DNA of 64,000 bases. Origin: Parapedobacter sp037190485. Lineage in GTDB: Bacteria > Bacteroidota > Bacteroidia > Sphingobacteriales > Sphingobacteriaceae. The position numbers were made by a program, and so were the translations under genes. Positions 16,803 to 25,416 of this stretch are shown here, in pieces; within the stretch, counting starts at the first letter, position 1; each line of letters starts with the position of its first letter. The stretch is taken from positions 62,001-126,000 of the forward strand of contig JBBCJB010000027.1 in assembly GCA_037190485.1 (NCBI GenBank), read 5' to 3'. The notes under the pieces are model-generated. The model saw nothing but the letters and a program-made list of their open reading frames with translations, had not been told where the DNA came from and did not search any database.

Positions 16803-17690
16803 ATGAAGCCATTATTCCACAAGGTACCTACGCAAATCCAATCATCTTTCAGCGTGCGCCACGACGTGCAGGCCAACTTCGGCTCGCTCTGGCATTACCA
16901 CCCCGAACTGGAGCTCCACCACGTGATCAGGGGCCGTGGCGTGCGATTCATCGGTGATAACATCGGCAACTTTTCCGAAGGCGATGTGGTGCTGCTGGGC
17001 AGCAACCTGCCCCACATGTGGCAATGCAATGAGGAGTACTACCAAGGGCATGCCGACCGGAAAGTGGAGGCCATCGTGATCCAATTCCTGCCCGATTGCC
17101 TGGGGCGCGACTTCATGAACCTGCCGGAAACCTACTTGGTACCCACGCTGTTCGAGAAGGCGCGCAAGGGAGTGAAATTCACGGGCCGGAGCCGCGCCAA
17201 ATTGATGGACCTGATGCAAAAGGCCACGGTAGCGACCAACATGGAGCGGCTGATCATCCTGCTATCCATCCTGAAAACAATGGCCGAATCGGAGGAATCG
17301 ATGCAGATTGCCTCGGCACACGCCTTCTATAAATCAAACGAACTGGATGCGGCGCGCATCAACAAGGTCTGTACGTATACGCTGAGCAATTACAAAAAGG
17401 AAATCAGCCTGGAGGAAATCGCCGCGTTGGCCAACCTGAGCGTGACGTCGTTCTGCCGGTATTTCAAATTGATGACCAAGAAAACGTATTACGACTTCCT
17501 CATCGAGATACGCGTGAGCCATGCCTGCCGCCTATTGGTGGAAGACTTGCTGCCCACCGAGGTGATTTGCTTTGATTGCGGCTTCAACAACGTATCCAAC
17601 TTCTACCGGCACTTTAAGAAGGTAACCGACATGACGCCGTTGGAATACAAGAAACGCTACCTAAACAGCAAAATAGCCGTTGGCTTCTAA
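16803..17690 (+). CDS. AraC-family transcriptional regulator with cupin sensor
   Basis: A 295-residue regulator. The N-terminal cupin-like ligand-binding domain (about 1-130) has HYHPELELHHVIRGRGVRFI and EGDVVLLGSNLPHMW. The C-terminal AraC domain (about 190-285) carries two helix-turn-helix motifs, with ISLEEIAALANLSVTSFCRY and the signature CFDCGFNNVSNFYRHFKKV followed by TPLEYKKRY. The HYHPELE block is typical of AraC proteins that respond to carbohydrate ligands. The ATG at 16803 is used instead of an upstream TTG at 16764. It stands between the surface cassette and gyrB (convergent, 8 nt apart); no obvious target operon. Confidence 0.92.
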   Translation: MKPLFHKVPTQIQSSFSVRHDVQANFGSLWHYHPELELHHVIRGRGVRFIGDNIGNFSEGDVVLLGSNLPHMWQCNEEYYQGHADRKVEAIVIQFLPDCLGRDFMNLPETYLVPTLFEKARKGVKFTGRSRAKLMDLMQKATVATNMERLIILLSILKTMAESEESMQIASAHAFYKSNELDAARINKVCTYTLSNYKKEISLEEIAALANLSVTSFCRYFKLMTKKTYYDFLIEIRVSHACRLLVEDLLPTEVICFDCGFNNVSNFYRHFKKVTDMTPLEYKKRYLNSKIAVGF

Positions 17691-17698
17691 GCGCTGGC

Positions 17699-19657
17699 CT
17701 AGGTATCGATTTTCGCGTATTTGGCGTTTCGCTCGATGAATTCGCGCCTTGGAGCAACTTCGTCACCCATGAGCATGGAGAAAATGCGGTCGCACTCGGC
17801 AGCGTTCTCGATGGTGACCTGGCGCAGCGTCCGCGTCTCGGGGTTCATCGTGGTATCCCACAGCTGCTCGGCGTTCATCTCACCCAGGCCTTTGTACCGC
17901 TGCACGTGCACGCTGTCTTCCTTGCCGCCGCCCTTGAGGCGCTGGATGGCTCCATCGCGCTGGTCGTCGTTCCAAGCATATTGCTGGTCCTTGCCTTTCT
18001 TGACCAAATACAGGGGTGGAGTGGCGATATACACATAGCCGTTCTCGATCAATTCCTTCATGTACCTGAAATAGAACGTGAGGATGAGCGTGGTGATGTG
18101 CGAACCGTCCACGTCGGCATCCGTCATGATGATGACCCGGTGGTAGCGCAATTTAGCGAGGTTAAGCGCCTTGGCGTCATCTTCGGTGCCTACGCTTACG
18201 CCCAGGGCCGTGAACATGTTCTTGATTTCCTCGTTTTCATAGATCTTGTGCTCCATGGCTTTCTCCACGTTGAGGATCTTGCCGCGAAGTGGCAGGATGG
18301 CCTGGAACTCGCGGTCGCGCCCCTGTTTGGCCGTACCGCCTGCCGAGTCCCCTTCCACGAGGTATATCTCGCATTTCGCGGGGTCGTTGTTCGAACAGTC
18401 GGCCAGCTTGCCGGGGAGCCCGCTGCCGCCCATCACGTTCTTGCGTTGTACCATGTCTCGGGCCTTGCGCGCCGCGGCACGGGCCTGCGCGGCGATCATG
18501 ACTTTCTGCACGATGGCCTTGGCCTCCTTGGGGTTTTCCTCGAGGTAATTGTTCAGGATTTCGCCAACGGCCATATCCACGGCACCCATGACGTCGTTGT
18601 TGCCCAGTTTGGTCTTGGTCTGCCCTTCGAACTGCGGTTCGGCCACTTTCACCGAAATGACGGCGGTGAGCCCCTCACGGAAGTCATCGCCCGTGATCTC
18701 TACCTTCATGTTCTTCAGCAGGCCCGACTTGTCGGCATAGGCCTTGAGCGTGCGGGTGAGGCCGCGCCGGAAACCGGCCACGTGCGTACCGCCTTCGATG
18801 GTGTTGATGTTGTTCACGTACGAGTGTACGTTTTCCGAATAGGTATCGTTGTATTGCAATGCCAGCTCCACGGGGATGCCCTGCTTCACGCCCTCCACAT
18901 GGATGGGATCGGGAATGAGCGGCTGACGCGTGCCATCCAGGAATTTCACGAACTCCTGCAAGCCGCCTTCGGAGAAGAACACGTCTTTGCGGAGCGATCC
19001 GTCTTCCTGTTCCTCACGCTCGTCAAGCAAGGTAAGGCGGATACCCTTGTTCAGGAATGCCAATTCGCGCAGGCGGCTGGCCAACGTATCGTAGTTGTAG
19101 ACCGTGGTCATCGTGAAAATCTCCGGATCGGGATGGAACGTGACGGTCGTACCCGTACGGTCGCTCTCGCCGACCTCCTTCACGTCGTATTGCGGCTTCC
19201 CTTTATGGTATTCTTGCGTAAACACCTTCCCCTCGCGATGCACTTCGGCGATCAACACCGTAGACAACGCGTTGACGCAGGATACGCCCACACCGTGCAG
19301 CCCCCCCGACACCTTGTAGGTATCCTTGTCGAATTTACCACCGGCGTGGAGCACGGTCATGACCAACTCGAGGGCCGATTTATTCTCTTTCTTGTTGATA
19401 CCGGTGGGGATGCCCCGACCGTTGTCTTTTACGGTAACGGAATTGTCCGTATGGATAATGACATGGATATCGTCGCAATAACCCGCTACAGCCTCGTCGA
19501 TGGAGTTATCGACAACCTCGTATACCAAGTGGTGCAGCCCCTTGACGCCGGTATCACCGATATACATGGAAGGCCGCTTGCGAACGGCCTCCAATCCTTC
19601 CAGTACCTGTATGTTATCCGCTGAGTAGGTCGATTGCTGCTTGTTCTCTTCGCTCAT
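17699..19657 (-). CDS. gyrB: DNA gyrase subunit B
   Basis: A 652-residue ATPase subunit of gyrase, which supercoils DNA with GyrA (not in the window). The GHKL ATPase domain (about 15-230) has VRKRPSMYIGDTGVKGLHHL, VDNSIDEAVAG, DNGRGIPTG and GGLHGVGVSCVNAL; a transducer domain follows; the TOPRIM domain (about 425-540) has YLVEGDSAGGTAKQGRDR and DADVDGSHI; the C-terminus has QRYKGLGEMNAEQLW. The length is that of the short GyrB without the enterobacterial insert. It is monocistronic and convergent with the AraC gene. TATCTTTG at 19680-19687 is a probable -7 box. Confidence 0.98.
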   Translation of the reverse strand: MSEENKQQSTYSADNIQVLEGLEAVRKRPSMYIGDTGVKGLHHLVYEVVDNSIDEAVAGYCDDIHVIIHTDNSVTVKDNGRGIPTGINKKENKSALELVMTVLHAGGKFDKDTYKVSGGLHGVGVSCVNALSTVLIAEVHREGKVFTQEYHKGKPQYDVKEVGESDRTGTTVTFHPDPEIFTMTTVYNYDTLASRLRELAFLNKGIRLTLLDEREEQEDGSLRKDVFFSEGGLQEFVKFLDGTRQPLIPDPIHVEGVKQGIPVELALQYNDTYSENVHSYVNNINTIEGGTHVAGFRRGLTRTLKAYADKSGLLKNMKVEITGDDFREGLTAVISVKVAEPQFEGQTKTKLGNNDVMGAVDMAVGEILNNYLEENPKEAKAIVQKVMIAAQARAAARKARDMVQRKNVMGGSGLPGKLADCSNNDPAKCEIYLVEGDSAGGTAKQGRDREFQAILPLRGKILNVEKAMEHKIYENEEIKNMFTALGVSVGTEDDAKALNLAKLRYHRVIIMTDADVDGSHITTLILTFYFRYMKELIENGYVYIATPPLYLVKKGKDQQYAWNDDQRDGAIQRLKGGGKEDSVHVQRYKGLGEMNAEQLWDTTMNPETRTLRQVTIENAAECDRIFSMLMGDEVAPRREFIERNAKYAKIDT

Positions 19658-19679
19658 TATCGTTGTTAAATTCGGTGCC

Positions 19680-19687
19680 CAAAGATA
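19680..19687 (-). promoter_or_regulatory. Bacteroidota -7 element of gyrB
   Basis: The minus strand reads TATCTTTG, 22 bases upstream of the gyrB ATG. No clear TTTG -33 box is seen about 20 bases further up. Confidence 0.4.
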
Positions 19688-19765
19688 GGAAAAATCCGGG
19701 AGAAAAGAAAGCGACTACACGCGTACAAATCGCAATTTCTTGCGGTATATCTGGGATTTTTATAG

Positions 19766-19773
19766 TAGGTTTG
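19766..19773 (+). promoter_or_regulatory. Bacteroidota -7 element of the OmpH-like gene
   Basis: TAGGTTTG matches TAnnTTTG. Transcription should start near 19780, which excludes a TTG at 19778 as translation start and favours the ATG at 19790 or 19805. The -33 region has only a weak CTTG at 19739. Confidence 0.45.
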
Positions 19774-19789
19774 CCCTTTGATTGGAAAA

Positions 19790-20404
19790 ATGATTAAGAT
19801 AAACATGAACAACACATTCGCATGGATTGCAAAAGGTGGCTTCGGCGTGCTACTCGCTGCTGCGGTGGCATCGTGCAATAACCCGGGCACCGCCCCCGCC
19901 GCTAAGGCTACGGCCGATTCCACCCAGGCCAACGTGGAGCGGATCGTCTACGTCAACGCCGATACCCTGCTGGAGAAATATGAATATTTCAAGGATTTGC
20001 GCACCAGGCTGGAGGAAAAGGCCAAGAAAGCGCAAACCGACCTGCAATCGCGCAGCAACGCGTTCCAACGGGAAGTGGCCGATTACCAGCAAAAGGCCCC
20101 GACGATGAGCGCATCCGACCGCCAGAGCACCGAGGAGCGCCTGGCCCGCAAGCAGGATGAACTGGCCCGGCACAACCAGAATGCCAGCACGTCCTTTGCC
20201 CAGGAAGAGGCTTCGGAAAACGAAAAGCTATACGGGCGCATCACCGATTACCTGAAGAAACACGCCAAGGAAAAGGGCTACAAACTGGTGCTCACCTATT
20301 CGGCCAGCAACCCGGCGGTACTCTACGCCGATGAGAGCCTCGAAATCACGACCGAGGTGCTTGCTGCGCTGAATGCGGATTACGCCAAGGAGAAAAAGAA
20401 GTAA
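19790..20404 (+). CDS. OmpH/Skp-family periplasmic chaperone-like lipoprotein
   Basis: A 204-residue protein. A hydrophobic signal (GGFGVLLAAAVASC) ends in a lipobox-like Cys near residue 29, so it is probably a lipoprotein, which is not the classic soluble Skp form. After a low-complexity linker the start IVYVNADTLLEKYEYFKDL matches the OmpH domain, followed by a long charged coiled coil (about 70-150, KAKKAQTDLQSRSNAFQREV) and the terminal domain with GYKLVLTYSASNPAVLYAD. Skp-like proteins hold unfolded outer-membrane proteins. It is monocistronic and ends at a strong terminator at 20431. Confidence 0.9.
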   Translation: MIKINMNNTFAWIAKGGFGVLLAAAVASCNNPGTAPAAKATADSTQANVERIVYVNADTLLEKYEYFKDLRTRLEEKAKKAQTDLQSRSNAFQREVADYQQKAPTMSASDRQSTEERLARKQDELARHNQNASTSFAQEEASENEKLYGRITDYLKKHAKEKGYKLVLTYSASNPAVLYADESLEITTEVLAALNADYAKEKKK

Positions 20405-20430
20405 ACTACGCCCATACTGTCATTTTTTCG

Positions 20431-20462
20431 GGCTGCCATGTCAAACATGGCAGCCTTTTTTT
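20431..20462 (+). terminator. Rho-independent terminator of the OmpH-like gene
   Basis: GGCTGCCATG pairs perfectly with CATGGCAGCC across a five-base loop (tcaaa), followed by seven T residues. It begins 26 bases after the stop codon. Confidence 0.92.
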
Positions 20463-20574
20463 GTTTGGCACGCGGTTAGTTAGCCATTTTTCGGTCAGAT
20501 TCGACCTTATGCCCAAACTAAAGTGGGGTTTGCATTGTTGCGATTTACACGTACGCTTAATTAAGTTAAGGAAT

Positions 20575-22866
20575 ATGATGAAGATTGCATTAATTGGAAC
20601 TTATCAGCCGCGCCAGTGCGGCATCGGCCATTTCTCGAAAAACCTGATCACCGCCCTGACCCAACAGCCACAGCATGCGATCGAGGCATTCGTGGTGGCC
20701 ATCAACGATCCCGGTGGAGCGTATGAATACCCGGAAGAGGTGAAATTCGTCGTGGAACAAGACGACCATGAGGCCTACTTGAAGGCCGCCGACTTCATCA
20801 ATCGGCAAGGTGCCGACCTCTGCATCGTCCAGCATGAGTATGGGATATTCGGCGGGCAGAACGGGGTCTTCATCCTATCGCTGATGCACAGGCTCTCGAT
20901 GCCCGTGATCACGACCCTGCACACGGTATTGAAAAAACCGGCCTATAACGAATTGCACATCCTGAAGGAGATCGCCCAACGTTCCCAAAAGGTGGTGGTG
21001 ATGGCCGAAAAGGCCGTCGAACTACTGAAGGATGTATACGGCGTGGGCGGCGACCGGATCGCGGTGATCCCGCATGGCGTGCCCGACATCCGTTTTGAAC
21101 GGGACGAGGTACGCCAGGCGCTGGGGGTGGCCGATAGGAAGCTGCTCGTGACATTCGGCTTCATTGGGCGCAACAAAGGCATCGAGACCGTGATATCGGC
21201 ACTGCCCAGCGTAGTGGCCGAACACCCCGAAATGCGCTACGTGGTATTGGGCAAGACCCACCCCAACGTGATCAAGCACGCGGGCGAGGAATACCGCCAT
21301 TTCCTGCGGCAACTGGTGGCCGATCTCGGTCTCGAGAACCACGTGCTGTTCATCAACGAACATGCGTCGCAAGACATGGTATTCAAGTACCTCTGCGCGG
21401 CGGATTGTTACATCACGCCTTATCTTCACGAGGCCCAGATCACCAGCGGCACCCTCTCGTATGCGCTGGGCGTGGGCGCCGCCGTGGTGTCCACCCCGTA
21501 TTGGCATGCGGCCGAACTGCTGGCCGACGGCCGGGGCGCACTGTTTGGCTTCGGCGACACCGAGGGATTGGCGCGGCTGCTGCAGGACCTGTTCGATAAC
21601 CCCGAGAAACTGGCGGCGATGCGCTACGAAGCGCAGGCGTATGGCGATACCATCAAATGGCCGAAAATCGGTGGCCGATACGCCACGCTATGCCGACAGG
21701 AACTGGCGACCGTGGCCATGGGTAGGCTGCAAAAAGCCAGGCCAGCGGATCGGCCCGAACTTCCTCCCTTGCGATTGGACCATGCCTTGCGCCTCACGGA
21801 CAGCACCGGCATCGTACAGCACGCCACCTACGGCATACCGAATTACCGTGAAGGCTATTGCCTCGACGACAACGCCCGCGCCTTGCTGATGGCGTTGATG
21901 GCCTACCGGAATTCGAAAGACAACGTGGCGCTTCGCCTCATCCCGACTTACCTTGCGTACATCCACTACGCCCAGAACGACGACGGCACGTTCCGCAATT
22001 TCATGGGATTCGATCGCCGGTTCTTGGAAGCGGTGGGGTCTGAGGATGCGTTCGGGCGCGCCATCTGGGGTATCGGCTATGCTACGGCGCACGCCCCGAA
22101 CGATGCCTTCTATCAGGTGGCGCGGATGGTGTTTTTCAATGCGGTCCCGCAGTTCGAGCGTTTGCGATCCATCCGCGCCATCGCAAACACGATACTTGGC
22201 CTATATCACTACCTGAAGGCCCACCCCACCGACGAGGGCATGATCGAACTGACGCGTCGGCTGGCGCAACGCCTGCTCGCCGAGTACCAGGCGCACCGCA
22301 CCGACGAATGGCGATGGTACGAGACCCTCTTGGCTTACGACAACGCCATCCTGCCGTTGGCCATGCTCCACGCGGCCGAGCTGCTCGGCGACGACAACGT
22401 CCGAAACGTGGGTTTCGAAAGCATGTATTTCCTGAAGAAGCACACCATGAAACGGGGGTACGTGAGCCTGGTGGGCAATGAAGGCTGGTTCAAACACGAT
22501 GGGGATGCGGCCCGGTTCGACCAGCAACCCTTGGATGCCATGGCCATGGTGCTGCTGTTCGCGCAGGCGTTCCACTTGACGGGCGACACGCGGCACCGCC
22601 AATCGGCCCACACGGCATTCCGGTGGTTCCTTGGCGAAAACGACTTGCGCATGAGCTTGTACGACCTGGAAACGCATGGATGTTGCGATGGCCTCAGGCC
22701 CGACGGGGTAAACCGCAACCAAGGCGCGGAGAGCACATTGGCTTACCTGATTTCACACCTGGCAATGCAACGCGTGCTTGCAAAACCGGCTAGCCGTACC
22801 GAAGCGGTCGATGTCCATGAAAATAGCCCTGTTGGCGCCGATAGCGTGGCGTACGCCGCCTCGTAG
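20575..22866 (+). CDS. GT4 glycosyltransferase with C-terminal alpha-helical (six-hairpin-like) domain
   Basis: A 763-residue two-part protein. Residues about 1-400 form a GT-B retaining glycosyltransferase of family 4: GTYQPRQCGIGHFSKNL at the N-terminus, IPHGVPDIRF, TFGFIGRNKGIETVISALP and the acid motif region EAQITSGTLSYALGVG. From about residue 410 (LDHALRLTDSTGIVQHATYG, CLDDNARALLMALMAY) a helix-rich domain resembles the alpha/alpha toroid of six-hairpin glycosidases; its role is unknown. Starts at 20575 or 20578 are both ATG. The next GT4 gene overlaps its 3' end by about 50 nt, and a GH130 gene faces the pair, suggesting a joint role in making and turning over a mannose-type oligosaccharide (inference). 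Confidence 0.87.
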   Translation: MMKIALIGTYQPRQCGIGHFSKNLITALTQQPQHAIEAFVVAINDPGGAYEYPEEVKFVVEQDDHEAYLKAADFINRQGADLCIVQHEYGIFGGQNGVFILSLMHRLSMPVITTLHTVLKKPAYNELHILKEIAQRSQKVVVMAEKAVELLKDVYGVGGDRIAVIPHGVPDIRFERDEVRQALGVADRKLLVTFGFIGRNKGIETVISALPSVVAEHPEMRYVVLGKTHPNVIKHAGEEYRHFLRQLVADLGLENHVLFINEHASQDMVFKYLCAADCYITPYLHEAQITSGTLSYALGVGAAVVSTPYWHAAELLADGRGALFGFGDTEGLARLLQDLFDNPEKLAAMRYEAQAYGDTIKWPKIGGRYATLCRQELATVAMGRLQKARPADRPELPPLRLDHALRLTDSTGIVQHATYGIPNYREGYCLDDNARALLMALMAYRNSKDNVALRLIPTYLAYIHYAQNDDGTFRNFMGFDRRFLEAVGSEDAFGRAIWGIGYATAHAPNDAFYQVARMVFFNAVPQFERLRSIRAIANTILGLYHYLKAHPTDEGMIELTRRLAQRLLAEYQAHRTDEWRWYETLLAYDNAILPLAMLHAAELLGDDNVRNVGFESMYFLKKHTMKRGYVSLVGNEGWFKHDGDAARFDQQPLDAMAMVLLFAQAFHLTGDTRHRQSAHTAFRWFLGENDLRMSLYDLETHGCCDGLRPDGVNRNQGAESTLAYLISHLAMQRVLAKPASRTEAVDVHENSPVGADSVAYAAS

Positions 22867-23830
22867 GTATGGGCCGTGGGAGCAGGTGGCCTCGGCGCTG
22901 ACCGAGGGATTGGTGAAACGGGGATTGGCCGTGACGCTGTTCGCCACGGCCGACTCCTTGACGCGTGCGGAGCTGCGCGCCACGGCACCGTCTGGGTATG
23001 CCGAGACACCCGGAATGGACGCAAAGGTGGAGGAATGCCTGCACATCAGCGAGGTGATGGAGGCGGCGGGCGAATTCGACCTCATCCACAACCATTTCGA
23101 TTTCCTGCCCCTCACGTACGCGCGGCTGATCGATACGCCGATGGTAACCACCATCCACGGTTTCTCGTCACCACGGATCTTGCCGGTATACCGGAAATAC
23201 AACCGCGACGTGGCCTACGTTTCCATCAGTGATGCCGACCGCGCGGACGGACTCGATTACGTCGCCACGGTGCATAACGGCATCGACCCGGAACTATTCC
23301 CGTTCACCGGGGTACCCGGCGACTACTTGCTATACTTCGGCCGGATCCATCCGGACAAGGGTGCGCACCACGCCATCGAGGTGGCCAAGCGATCCGGTCG
23401 GCGGCTCATCATCGCCGGGCTGGTACAGGATGAGCCCTATTTTGCGGCGAAGGTGAGCCCGCACGTGGACGGCGAGCAGATAGGCTATGTCGGAAACGTG
23501 GGGCCGGAAGCCCGTGCGGGGTTACTGGGCGGCGCCCAGGCCCTACTGCACCTCATTGATTTCGATGAGCCGTTCGGGCTCAGCGTGGCGGAAGCCATGC
23601 TTTGCGGCACGCCGGTCATCGCGATGAACCGGGGCGCGATGCCTGAATTGATCGTACATGGCACGACGGGGTTCTTGGTGGCTGACACGGCCGAAGCGGT
23701 ACAGGCGGTACAAGACCTGCCGAGCCTATCGCGTCATGCATGCCGGCGATGGGCTTACGACAATTTCTCCCAAGACCGCATGGTGGAGCGGTATATCGAA
23801 GTCTATCGCTCCGTGCTAAACGGACGCTAG
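22811..23830 (+). CDS. GT4 glycosyltransferase, second of the pair
   Basis: A 339-residue (337 if the ATG at 22817 is used) GT-B family 4 glycosyltransferase: MKIALLAPIAWRTPPRRYGPWEQ at the N-terminus (glycine loop replaced by RRYGPWE, as in many GT4 sugar transferases), then VTTIHGFSS, TVHNGIDPELFPF, LLYFGRIHPDKGAHHAIEVAK and the donor-site block DEPFGLSVAEAMLCGTPVIA. It starts inside the preceding GT gene (about 50 nt overlap), so the two should be co-translated. Its TAG stop shares four bases (CTAG) with the stop of the convergent GH130 gene. Acceptor and donor are not known. Confidence 0.92.
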   Translation: MSMKIALLAPIAWRTPPRRYGPWEQVASALTEGLVKRGLAVTLFATADSLTRAELRATAPSGYAETPGMDAKVEECLHISEVMEAAGEFDLIHNHFDFLPLTYARLIDTPMVTTIHGFSSPRILPVYRKYNRDVAYVSISDADRADGLDYVATVHNGIDPELFPFTGVPGDYLLYFGRIHPDKGAHHAIEVAKRSGRRLIIAGLVQDEPYFAAKVSPHVDGEQIGYVGNVGPEARAGLLGGAQALLHLIDFDEPFGLSVAEAMLCGTPVIAMNRGAMPELIVHGTTGFLVADTAEAVQAVQDLPSLSRHACRRWAYDNFSQDRMVERYIEVYRSVLNGR

Positions 23831-25314
23831 CGGTTGGCGCCGACGCCTAACCGCGCCAGCAACTCGCTTAAATCGACAACCGCATAAGTCGACGCGTAGT
23901 CTGACATCGCATAGGGGATCACCACCTTGCCTTGGTGGAGGTAGGCGCCGCATGAATACACCACATTGGGCACGTAGCCTTCGCGCTCCTTGCTGTTTGG
24001 CGTGAGCAGTGGCTTTGTCAAACGGCCGATTTCTCGCTCCGGATTTTCCAGATCGAGCAAGCTCGCGCCCAAGACGTACTCGCGCATCGGCCCCACGGCA
24101 TGGGTGATGACCAACCAACCGGCTTCGGTCTCTATCGGTGAACCGCAGTTGCCCATCTGCACAAGCTCCCAGGGTTCATTGGGCGTCTGGATCAATTTCG
24201 CCTCGCGCCACACATTCACGTTGTCTGAATAGGCAATGTAATTATTCACGCCGTCGATACGGCAGAGCATGGCGTACTTCCCGTTCACCTTGCGCGGGAA
24301 CAGCGCCATCCCTTTGTTCTGGGCGATGTAGCCGTGCATGGGCATCACCTGGAAATGCCGGAAATCTTTCGTCATGAGCAACTTGGGAAGGATTGATATC
24401 CCGTCGTACGCCGTGTACGTGGCGTAGTAGGTCACCGCCCCTTTTTCGCCCACGAAGCGGACGAAACGGGCGTCTTCGATGCCGTTCCGCTCGGTTTCGG
24501 CGATGGGGAAGATCACCCGCTCACAAACGGAGGTATCTTCCGAAAAGGTCATTTCGTAATGTGACGATGCCAACCAATTGACTTCCTGGAGGAACGCGAG
24601 GTTTTCTTGCCGCGGCTCCAACTTGACGCGAGCGTTGGCAAGGGCCACCTTCAACTCTTCATACGTAAACGTATCCTGCAACTGCCCGGCGATCACCTGG
24701 TAAGCCTCTTCGTTGCGATACCCGCTCTCGCTCCACATCTCGCTCAGCTTGCGAAGAAAGGCCTTTTTTTGGTACGTGTTGCTCTTGACGTGTTCAGGCA
24801 CCTCGAGCATCTTGCCGGGCGGTTCCACGTCGATATCCGTATTGCCGTCCAAGACGCCCTGCCGGAAAACGATGGATGAGATGTGCCCCTCGCCCGTGGC
24901 CCGGAAACTGATGATGATCCTTTTCTGACCCCGCCCGACGCCGCTTTGGTCCGGGTGCTCCACGATCGACGGATTGAAGAAAGCCGCGGCCTCGATGGAG
25001 TATTCCATCGTGAAATAGGAACCGATGAGCTGTTTCGAATGATCCGGTAATTTGGCATGGTCGATATCCAAGCGATCCAGCACCGGCCGGAGTCGCTTGA
25101 AATGATTCGCGAAAATCTTCTTTATGCTGCGGTGCCGTTTGGAATACTTGCGTAGCACCTGATTAAGGATGTCCTGCTGCTCCTTTTCGCGAAGTGCCAG
25201 CAAGGCCATGATCAATCGCTTTGCGCGCTCTTCTCCCGTAAAAAGGAAACGAGCGATGACCCTGCTCGAGTCGGGCTCGAATATCCGTTCCTTTCGAATG
25301 ACTGATACCGGCAT
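23827..25314 (-). CDS. Glycoside hydrolase family 130 (phosphorylase/hydrolase) with long N-terminal extension
   Basis: A 495-residue GH130 protein; most family members have 310-400 residues, and here about 190 residues precede the catalytic five-bladed propeller. Propeller blocks are NGIEDARFVRF (this Asp region is the family's proton-donor site), NKGMALFPRKVNGKYAMLCR, GNCGSPIETEAGWLVITHAVG and GYVPNVVYSCG. GH130 enzymes act on beta-mannosides, by phosphorolysis or hydrolysis. There is no signal peptide, so it acts in the cytoplasm. Convergent with the two GT4 genes and divergent from corA. The substrate is inferred from family only. Confidence 0.9.
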   Translation of the reverse strand: MPVSVIRKERIFEPDSSRVIARFLFTGEERAKRLIMALLALREKEQQDILNQVLRKYSKRHRSIKKIFANHFKRLRPVLDRLDIDHAKLPDHSKQLIGSYFTMEYSIEAAAFFNPSIVEHPDQSGVGRGQKRIIISFRATGEGHISSIVFRQGVLDGNTDIDVEPPGKMLEVPEHVKSNTYQKKAFLRKLSEMWSESGYRNEEAYQVIAGQLQDTFTYEELKVALANARVKLEPRQENLAFLQEVNWLASSHYEMTFSEDTSVCERVIFPIAETERNGIEDARFVRFVGEKGAVTYYATYTAYDGISILPKLLMTKDFRHFQVMPMHGYIAQNKGMALFPRKVNGKYAMLCRIDGVNNYIAYSDNVNVWREAKLIQTPNEPWELVQMGNCGSPIETEAGWLVITHAVGPMREYVLGASLLDLENPEREIGRLTKPLLTPNSKEREGYVPNVVYSCGAYLHQGKVVIPYAMSDYASTYAVVDLSELLARLGVGANR

Positions 25315-25365
25315 ATGCTATGTGGTTACAATTTCGTTCAACTAAGTAGTTCGCAAAAAAAAGAC

Positions 25366-25390
25366 TTTTACGATAAAAAACGTCGTAAAA
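25366..25390. promoter_or_regulatory. 8-bp perfect inverted repeat upstream of corA
   Basis: TTTTACGA (25366-25373) and TCGTAAAA (25383-25390) are exact reverse complements separated by nine bases, in the region between the divergent GH130 and corA genes and 27 bases before the corA ATG. It could be an operator or a stem in the corA leader. There is no further support. Confidence 0.35.
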
Positions 25391-25416
25391 TCCAAGTTTT
25401 TTTTGGACATTCGGTC

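Noticed and set aside
17906..19624. Open frame of 572 codons on the plus strand
   Set aside because: Antisense shadow of gyrB; composition effect only.
20557..20569. 13-base sequence TTAATTAAGTTAA shared by the GT4 leader and the region upstream of the histone H1-like gene (36903-36915)
   Set aside because: It is AT-only apart from one G, contains the palindrome TTAATTAA, and occurs in opposite orientation relative to the two genes; chance is likely.
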